10,973 nt of DNA from Bacteroidales bacterium (GTDB lineage: Bacteria > Bacteroidota > Bacteroidia > Bacteroidales > UBA4181): contig JAITTD010000038.1 of assembly GCA_031287245.1 (NCBI GenBank), positions 1-10,973 of the forward strand. The letters are read 5' to 3'. Each line of letters opens with the position of its first letter. Positions within the stretch are counted from its first letter, which is position 1. Positions 6,244 to 10,973 of the stretch are shown here, piece by piece. Below the pieces are notes generated by a model. It saw only the letters and a list, made by a program, of their open reading frames with translations. It did no database searches and had not been told where the DNA came from. The translations under genes and the position numbers were made by a program.

Positions 6244-7038
6244 CTATTTAAGCAGTTTATCATAAAACGCTCCGTAATCCGCTACATACGAATCCGGATT
6301 GTGCTGAATAGAAGGCTTTTTACTTGACTGAATGTATTCTTTCACTTTTGTATCCACCCGATCGCCAACCAATACGAATCCATCGGAGTGATTCACAGCC
6401 AGTTTGGCAAATGACACATAATTAGCATCGGTCAATAAAGCCACATCCTTTCTGGTAACGCCGTCAATGAGTGATTTCGATTTGAAATCGGGCGAAAACA
6501 TACCGTCAAAAGCCTCTTCGTAGAAGGAAAAAACTACTTTTGATTTGAAAAACAGCGGGTCTTCGCGAAACGCTTTTTTTACATACAAAGGCACTAATCC
6601 GGTAAACCAACCATGGCAATGGACTATATTGGGCACCCAGCGCAATTTTCGTACGGTTTCCAGCACTCCGCGTGCAAAAAATATGGCACGTTCATCGTTG
6701 TCTGGCAAAAGCCCGCCTTCATCATCAAACACTATATGCTTTCTGTTGAAATAATCCTCATTATCAATGAAATAAACTTGCATCCGTGCCGATTGGATAG
6801 ATGCGACCTTAATAATCAACGGGTGGTCGGTACCGCTGATTATCAGGTTCATACCTGACAAGCGGATGACTTCATGCAGTTGGTTTCTGCGCTCGTTGAT
6901 ACACCCGAACCTTGGCATAAAGGTTCTGATTTCTTTGCCTTGTTCTTGAATCCCTTGCGGTAATTTACGACAAATAACCGACATCTCAGTGTCGGGTAGG
7001 TAAGGCGTAATCTCCTGAGCTATAAATAAAACCCTCAT
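6244..7038 (-). CDS. Lone GT5 N-terminal domain protein (glycogen/starch synthase-like)
   Basis: The 264 residues match only the N-terminal Rossmann domain of GT5 glycogen/starch synthases, which are usually about 480 residues. Recognisable parts are the first strand 'MRVLFIAQEITPYL' (1-14), 'LPQGIQEQGKEIRTFMPRFG' (26-45), 'VYFIDNEDYFNR' (88-99) and 'NIVHCHGWFTGLVPLYVK' (137-154). The ADP-glucose-binding K-x-G-G-L motif expected near residues 15-20 is missing ('PDTEMSVICR' stands there). The whole C-terminal GT-B domain is absent. The stop codon is followed only 10 nt later by thrC, so this is not a recent truncation with visible remains. Bacteroidetes commonly carry a protein of this size annotated as glycogen synthase. 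From the missing motifs I infer that it is probably not a glycogen synthase by itself. It could bind a sugar nucleotide or partner another protein. It has its own promoter-like sequence upstream. Confidence 0.82.
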   Translation of the reverse strand: MRVLFIAQEITPYLPDTEMSVICRKLPQGIQEQGKEIRTFMPRFGCINERRNQLHEVIRLSGMNLIISGTDHPLIIKVASIQSARMQVYFIDNEDYFNRKHIVFDDEGGLLPDNDERAIFFARGVLETVRKLRWVPNIVHCHGWFTGLVPLYVKKAFREDPLFFKSKVVFSFYEEAFDGMFSPDFKSKSLIDGVTRKDVALLTDANYVSFAKLAVNHSDGFVLVGDRVDTKVKEYIQSSKKPSIQHNPDSYVADYGAFYDKLLK

Positions 7039-7061
7039 GCTTTGCTAATATATATATTTTG

Positions 7062-7094
7062 CAAAGGTAATAAAAATAATATTAATTTGACACA
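7062..7094 (-). promoter_or_regulatory. Promoter for the GT5-thrC-lptB unit
   Basis: The minus strand has a perfect -7 element, TACCTTTG (7062-7069), and 21 nt upstream of it TGTG (7091-7094) as an imperfect -33 element (consensus TTTG). The surrounding region is very AT-rich. The -7 box ends 23 nt before the ATG of the GT5-like gene, which predicts a short leader of roughly 15-20 nt. I see no other promoter before lptB, so thrC and lptB probably depend on this one. Confidence 0.6.
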
Positions 7095-7138
7095 TATTTG
7101 TAAAAAAATATCTATATTTTCCAAAATTAAAAAGTCTA

Positions 7139-8710
7139 TTACAAAACACATCCGCCCAAATCAGTCGCAATCATATCTGCCGCCTTTATTCCATCCAATG
7201 CCGAAGAAGTGATGCCGCCGGCATATCCGCTGCCTTCTCCGCAGGGATAGAGATTTTTTAACTGCGGATGCTGCCATGTAGTCATGTCGCGAGGAATACG
7301 CACCGGCGATGATGAACGCGACTCTACTCCTGCCACTAAAGATTCGGAAGTGAGAAAACCGGTCATCTTCCTTTCAAAAATGCGGAAGGCTTCCTGCAAA
7401 CGTCGAGATATGGCATGAGGCAGCCATTCGTGCAGTGGCGAAGCGACAATGCCGGGTAAATAACTGCAAGCAGGCAGGTTGGATGACGCATTGCCCTTTA
7501 CAAAGTCAAGGGTACGCTGTGCAGGTGCAATCTGCTGTCCGCCGCCATAAGTGGCTGCCAACCGTTCCACTTCCTGCTGAAAACGCAATCCTGCCAGCAC
7601 TCCATGTTGCTGATACGCAGAAAGATCGTCCAAGCGGATTTCTGTCACGATGCCGGAATTGGCAAAGGCGCTGTTCCGCCCGGAAGGCGACATGCCATTG
7701 ACCACCTGCCCGTCAGCAACTGTGGAAGCCGGAACGATGAACCCGCCCGGACACATACAAAAGGAATAAACACCACGTCCATCCACCTGCGAGGTCAACG
7801 AATAAGCGGCAGCCGGAAGATACTCGCTTTCGGATGTGCGATGATACAGAATATCATTCATCAACGCCTGCGGATGTTCAATCCTGATACCCATTGCAAA
7901 TGCTTTGGCTTCGAGCAGGTAGTTTTCGCGGGAAAACAATTCGTAGATATCGCTTGCCGAATGTCCTGTCGCCAATAGGGTCGCTTTTCCATAAAATTTT
8001 TCACCGGAGGCAGTCGAAATACCTTGCACGCAACTGTCTTTCACTATCAAACCGGTCAATTTCTGTCCGAAATGGAACTCGCCTCCGCATTGTGTAATGG
8101 TTTGCCGCATCTTTCGGATAACGGATGGAAGCACGTCTGTGCCTATATGCGGGTGATTGTCAATGAGCACATTGTCATTTGCCCCGTGATAGTGAAACAG
8201 CCGGAGCACATACCCGACATCGCCCCGCTTGTTGGAGCGCGTGTAAAGTTTTCCATCGGAAAAAGTACCTGCGCCGCCTTCGCCGAAGCAGTAATTCGAC
8301 TCTGGATTTACCCCCTTGCCTCGGCACAACTGCGCAATATCGCGTTTGCGCCCGCTCACTTCCTTTCCTCGTTCTATGATGATGGGCTTCAAACCTTTCT
8401 CAATCAACCTGAAAGCCGCGAACAATCCGGCAGGTCCCGCACCGACAATCAGCACCGGCTGTCCGGCGGACACATTGTCGAAATGAAAATCAAGAGACTG
8501 CACCGGCAACGCCTCTCCCTGCATATACACCTCTGCGGTGATCAATATTTTCACATACCCCCGCTTGCGAGCGTCTATCGAACGGCGCAATATCTGTACC
8601 CGGGCAATATCCGATTCCCTGCATCCGGTTTCTGAGGCAATTTTCTGTTGCAACAACTCCTGAATGGCTGATTCCTTCGGTGAAACTGTAATTTGAATTT
8701 GATGTGGCAC
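7139..8710 (-). CDS. FAD-dependent oxidoreductase (COG2509-type)
   Basis: This is a predicted flavoprotein dehydrogenase whose substrate is not established for the family. With the GTG start at 8710 it has 523 residues. An N-terminal module of about 80 residues precedes the Rossmann site 'VLIVGAGPAGLFAAFRL' (about 86-102), with the ribose-binding Glu in 'IIERG' (about 111-115). 'GEGGAGTFSDGKLYTR' (about 143-158) is a strong family mark. 'ATGHSASD' (about 247-254) is the second FAD contact, and 'YPCGEGSGYAGGITSSALDG' near the C-terminus closes the FAD site. The frame stays open to a GTG at 8737, which would add nine residues. I prefer 8710 because a perfect -7 promoter box lies inside those nine codons, and because an M-x-x-x-I-x-I start fits the family as I remember it. 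This start would be nearly leaderless. The gene seems monocistronic, as the next gene has its own promoter. Confidence 0.88.
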   Translation of the reverse strand: MPHQIQITVSPKESAIQELLQQKIASETGCRESDIARVQILRRSIDARKRGYVKILITAEVYMQGEALPVQSLDFHFDNVSAGQPVLIVGAGPAGLFAAFRLIEKGLKPIIIERGKEVSGRKRDIAQLCRGKGVNPESNYCFGEGGAGTFSDGKLYTRSNKRGDVGYVLRLFHYHGANDNVLIDNHPHIGTDVLPSVIRKMRQTITQCGGEFHFGQKLTGLIVKDSCVQGISTASGEKFYGKATLLATGHSASDIYELFSRENYLLEAKAFAMGIRIEHPQALMNDILYHRTSESEYLPAAAYSLTSQVDGRGVYSFCMCPGGFIVPASTVADGQVVNGMSPSGRNSAFANSGIVTEIRLDDLSAYQQHGVLAGLRFQQEVERLAATYGGGQQIAPAQRTLDFVKGNASSNLPACSYLPGIVASPLHEWLPHAISRRLQEAFRIFERKMTGFLTSESLVAGVESRSSSPVRIPRDMTTWQHPQLKNLYPCGEGSGYAGGITSSALDGIKAADMIATDLGGCVL

Positions 8711-8714
8711 AGCG

Positions 8715-8749
8715 CAAAGGTAGTAATTATTTTTCACAACCTGTGCAAA
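8715..8749 (-). promoter_or_regulatory. Promoter of the FAD oxidoreductase gene
   Basis: On the minus strand, TTTG (8746-8749) and a perfect TACCTTTG (8715-8722) are separated by 23 nt, a little more than the usual 19-21. The -7 box ends five nucleotides before the GTG at 8710-8708, so transcription should begin at or within a few bases of that codon. This is the main argument for the shorter start of the oxidoreductase. The TACCTTTG could instead be a chance product of Tyr-Leu-Cys codons in a longer protein. Confidence 0.55.
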
Positions 8750-8773
8750 ACTTAAAATAATTTAAAAGCTGCG

Positions 8774-8804
8774 TTAAAATTTGTTAAGCCATGTTCTATG
8801 GCTT
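8774..8804. promoter_or_regulatory. Palindromes in the divergent htrA/oxidoreductase region
   Basis: A perfect inverted repeat, AAGCCAT-GTTCT-ATGGCTT (8786-8804), has a 7-bp stem and 5-nt loop. On the plus strand it is followed by CATTTTTG. Just left of it, and sharing two bases, is TTAA-N6-TTAA within 8774-8787. The pair lies between the two divergent genes, 65 nt before the htrA ATG. It could be an operator for an envelope-stress regulator, or a hairpin at or near the 5' end of the htrA transcript. With stem plus T-run it also looks like an attenuator or terminator, but no plus-strand gene in the window lies upstream of it. I see no good TAnnTTTG box for htrA between this site and the ATG, which hints at a different sigma factor. 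Confidence 0.45.
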
Positions 8805-8868
8805 CATTTTTGTATTGTATTGTTTCAACAATAAATATAAAAAAATGTCTTATTTAAAATAAAAGGTT

Positions 8869-10320
8869 ATGAAAATTCAGAATTTATTTGTATCTTTGTT
8901 TATCGCCATTTTGGGCGGTGCTGTTGCCGTATTTTTTTATGCCAGATTAGTGGATCACCCCTCTGACAAAATGGCAGATAGATCCACGTCACAATCCGTA
9001 TATTATGCCGCGTTGAATGCTCATGATCCGGGCGATGTGCGATTCCCCGATTTTACGTATGCAGCGGAAAAGACCGTTCACTGCGTGGTGCATGTCAAAG
9101 TGAAATCGGTGCAAAGTATGTATTCCGGTTCGGGCAATCCTTTGTACGATTTCTTTTATGGTTACAGGGAGCCGCGCCAAGTTCCGCGTGAGGGTTATGG
9201 CTCAGGCGTCATTATCAGCGAAGATGGGTATATCATCACTAATAACCACGTGATAGACGGGGCAGAAGAGATAGAGGTGACGCTCAATGACAAGCGGGTG
9301 TTCACCGCCACGCTCATCGGCGCCGACCCGCCCACTGATATTGCCTTGCTCAAAGTAGAAGAATCGGGATTGCCGTACCTCACTTACGGCGATTCGGAAG
9401 CCTTACGTGTGGGTGAATGGATATTGGCTGTGGGTAATCCCTACAATCTCACCTCTACGGTGACAGCCGGCATTGTAAGCGCCAAAGCCCGTCAGTTGGG
9501 CATCAACAATCAGCGTTTAGCCATCGAGGCATTTATACAAACAGATGCTGCCGTCAATCCGGGCAATAGCGGAGGCGCTTTGGTCAACACCCGTGGGGAA
9601 TTGGTGGGCATCAACGCTGCCATAGCCTCGCAAACAGGCGCTTATTCGGGCAATTCATTTGCTATTCCGGTGACCATCGCTCGAAAGGTGATTGCAGACT
9701 TGAAGGAATACGGTTCCGTACAACGTGCCATGTTGGGTGTGACCATAGAGGAAATTACTTCCGAATTTGCCAAAAAGCATGATATTGCCAAAATTGAAGG
9801 AATTTCTGTGGCAAGCGTGCTCGAAGACGGTGCGGCTGCCGCTGCCGGTATCAAGGTAGGCGATATTATCAAATCTATCAACAATGTTCCGGTCAATAGT
9901 TTTTCGGAACTTCAGGAACAAATAAGTAAATTTCGTCCCAACGATCAAATCGAACTGTCAGTAGAGCGAAACAAGAAATTGCAGGCACTTAAAGTTACTT
10001 TGAGGAACATCGATGGCAACACAAAAATCATAAAAAATGGATCCGGAGACATTCTTGGCGCGAAATTTGAGGGGGTAAATGAAAAGGATAAAAAGAACCT
10101 GAAAATTAGATCCGGTGTTCGCGTAAAAGAAGTTAGCGAAGGAAAATTGAAGGATGTCGGCATCAAAGATGGATTTATTGTTGTGAAAATCAATGATGTA
10201 TCTGTCAATTCGGTGAATGATATTCGCGAAATTTTCAATCGCATTCCTTCCGATGGTCGGGTGATGATTGATGGAGTTTATCCGAATGGAAGAGTGGCAT
10301 ATTATGGTTTTGCCAAATAA
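8869..10320 (+). CDS. htrA: HtrA/DegP-family periplasmic serine protease
   Basis: This Do-like protease degrades or refolds misfolded envelope proteins. The 483 residues include an N-terminal hydrophobic export or anchor segment (about 5-24, no clear cleavage site) and a trypsin-like domain (about 60-275). The catalytic triad is His127 (TNNHVID), Asp157 (PTDIALL) and Ser234 (NPGNSGGAL). PDZ1 follows (about 285-380, with 'AMLGVTIEEI' and 'GIKVGDIIKSINNVPVNSF'). PDZ2 (about 395-480, 'GIKDGFIVVKINDVSVNS') is more Lys-rich and diverged. All key residues are intact. AAAAGG ends 2 nt before the ATG and could serve as a ribosome-binding site. The upstream gap carries a clean palindrome that may control it. 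rpoD follows after 76 nt on the same strand, an order I recall from other Bacteroidales. DegP, DegQ and DegS-type roles cannot be separated from sequence alone, but two PDZ domains fit DegP/DegQ. Confidence 0.96.
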   Translation: MKIQNLFVSLFIAILGGAVAVFFYARLVDHPSDKMADRSTSQSVYYAALNAHDPGDVRFPDFTYAAEKTVHCVVHVKVKSVQSMYSGSGNPLYDFFYGYREPRQVPREGYGSGVIISEDGYIITNNHVIDGAEEIEVTLNDKRVFTATLIGADPPTDIALLKVEESGLPYLTYGDSEALRVGEWILAVGNPYNLTSTVTAGIVSAKARQLGINNQRLAIEAFIQTDAAVNPGNSGGALVNTRGELVGINAAIASQTGAYSGNSFAIPVTIARKVIADLKEYGSVQRAMLGVTIEEITSEFAKKHDIAKIEGISVASVLEDGAAAAAGIKVGDIIKSINNVPVNSFSELQEQISKFRPNDQIELSVERNKKLQALKVTLRNIDGNTKIIKNGSGDILGAKFEGVNEKDKKNLKIRSGVRVKEVSEGKLKDVGIKDGFIVVKINDVSVNSVNDIREIFNRIPSDGRVMIDGVYPNGRVAYYGFAK

Positions 10321-10328
10321 TATGCCTT

Positions 10329-10353
10329 GTCTGAAATCGTTCCATTTTCAGAC
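10329..10353 (+). terminator. Hairpin after htrA (possible terminator)
   Basis: GTCTGAAA (10329-10336) pairs perfectly with TTTCAGAC (10346-10353) around a 9-nt loop, starting 9 nt after the htrA stop. No T-run follows, so it may pause, process or only partly terminate the htrA transcript before rpoD. An odd-centred palindrome, ACTCA-T-TGAGT (10352-10362), touches its right edge and might be a separate protein-binding site. Confidence 0.4.
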
Positions 10354-10396
10354 TCATTGAGTATTTGGCAAGATTTAGTAAATTGTAATAAAAAGG

Positions 10397-10973
10397 ATGA
10401 GACAATTAAAGATCACAAAATCGATTACCAACAGGGAAAGTGCTTCCTTGGACAAATACTTGCAGGAGATAGGCAAGGAGGAATTGATTACTGTGGAGGA
10501 GGAAGTAGAGTTAGCCCAAAGAATCAGAAAGGGAGACAGGCAGGCGTTGGAGAAATTGACGCGTGCCAATCTCCGTTTTGTGGTGTCGGTAGCAAAACAG
10601 TATCAAAACCAGGGACTTAGTTTGCCGGATTTAATCAACGAAGGCAATTTGGGTTTGATTAAAGCCGCTGAAAAATTTGACGAAACCCGCGGATTCAAGT
10701 TCATTTCTTATGCTGTGTGGTGGATACGCCAATCCATATTGCAGGCTTTGGCGGAACAGTCGCGTATTGTTCGTTTGCCGCTGAATCAGGTTGGTTCATT
10801 GAACAAGATCAACAAAGCCTTTTCAAAATTTGAGCAGGAGAACGAACGTATTCCCTCCGCCGAAGAGTTGGCAGATGTTTTGGAACTCACCAAAGAGAAA
10901 ATTGCCGATACGATGCGTGTTTCAGGACGTCATGTGTCGGTGGACGCACCATTTATCGAAGGTGAGGACAACA
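10397..10973 (+). CDS. rpoD: Primary sigma factor RpoD (3' end outside window)
   Basis: This is the housekeeping sigma factor that gives RNA polymerase promoter specificity. 192 codons are present without a stop, and the window ends inside the gene. Bacteroidetes homologues have about 286 residues, so roughly the last third (end of region 3 and region 4) is missing. Translation begins MRQLKITKSITNRESASLDK and starts straight at region 1.2, without the region 1.1 of E. coli sigma-70. Region 2 is complete: 'RFVVSVAKQYQNQGLSLPDL' leads into 'INEGNLGLIKAAEKFD', then 'GFKFISYAVWWIRQSI', the -10 recognition and melting helices. Region 3 starts at 'ALAEQSRIVRLPLNQVGS' and continues to 'VSVDAPFIEGEDN'. 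The N-terminus matches the family start, with AAAAAGG abutting the ATG. This class recognises TTTG/TAnnTTTG promoters, which occur elsewhere in the window. Confidence 0.97.
   Translation, partial: MRQLKITKSITNRESASLDKYLQEIGKEELITVEEEVELAQRIRKGDRQALEKLTRANLRFVVSVAKQYQNQGLSLPDLINEGNLGLIKAAEKFDETRGFKFISYAVWWIRQSILQALAEQSRIVRLPLNQVGSLNKINKAFSKFEQENERIPSAEELADVLELTKEKIADTMRVSGRHVSVDAPFIEGEDN

Noticed and set aside
7105..7120. AAAATA-TAGA-TATTTT hairpin followed by T on the minus strand, a possible terminator of the oxidoreductase
   Set aside because: The stem is made only of A-T pairs in a very AT-rich gap, so it is expected by chance and would be very unstable.
8024..8635. Plus-strand open frame of 203 codons
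   Set aside because: It lies wholly antisense to conserved FAD-site sequence of the oxidoreductase, lacks recognisable motifs and has an arbitrary composition.
8891..8898. TATCTTTG, a perfect -7 promoter match on the plus strand
   Set aside because: It lies inside the htrA export-segment codons (Val-Ser-Leu). Starting there would delete the membrane/export segment, and no -33 element sits at a suitable distance.
10327..10620. Plus-strand open frame of 97 codons over the start of rpoD
   Set aside because: It is a different frame of the sigma-factor gene. The frame starting at 10397 carries the full sigma regions 1.2 to 3.
1..10973. Search for tRNA, rRNA, insertion sequence, prophage, toxin-antitoxin or defence genes
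   Set aside because: All intergenic gaps are shorter than about 160 nt, every long conserved frame is assigned to a housekeeping or envelope family, and I saw no tRNA-like cloverleaf or transposase motif.

Overview
The window is a compact piece of a Bacteroidetes chromosome, most likely order Bacteroidales. Four things point there. The truncated gene at the right edge encodes the short primary sigma factor of this group, which begins directly at region 1.2. Several intergenic gaps carry the matching promoter type (TTTG near -33, TAnnTTTG near -7) and no strong Shine-Dalgarno sequences. An HU-CCDC81/SPOR protein and a half-length GT5 'glycogen synthase' are families typical of the phylum. LPS genes (waaA, lptB) show a Gram-negative envelope. 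I cannot fix the genus.

Layout. Positions 1-139 hold a pair of TAC-loop palindromes, probably part of a dispersed repeat, and a weak terminator. From 140 to 8710 seven genes lie on the minus strand. In transcription order they are: a COG2509-type FAD-dependent oxidoreductase, a lone GT5 N-terminal-domain protein, threonine synthase (thrC), the LPS-export ATPase lptB, an HU-TM-SPOR protein, Kdo transferase (waaA) and a SpoIID/LytB-domain protein. Promoter-like sequences split these into three likely units: the oxidoreductase alone; GT5-thrC-lptB; and SPOR-waaA-spoIID. Gaps inside the units are 10-13 nt, or a 4-nt overlap. From 8711 to 8868 is a divergent regulatory region with a clean palindrome. 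The plus strand then carries an HtrA/DegP periplasmic protease and, after a 76-nt spacer, the 5' two thirds of rpoD, which runs off the window.

How the genes fit together. Most are housekeeping genes with an envelope theme: Kdo addition to lipid A (WaaA), LPS export (LptB), peptidoglycan binding or cleavage (SPOR and SpoIID domains) and periplasmic quality control (HtrA). thrC is amino-acid metabolism. The sigma factor at the right edge is the one expected to read the promoters seen elsewhere in the window.

I found no CRISPR array, tRNA, rRNA, insertion sequence, prophage or defence/toxin cassette, and no clear undescribed multi-gene system. The points most worth a second look are the HU-TM-SPOR protein, which could physically link DNA and septal peptidoglycan; the SpoIID-like protein without a signal peptide; the probably non-catalytic GT5 half-enzyme; the apparently leaderless GTG start of the oxidoreductase; and the paired TAC-loop palindromes at the left edge.
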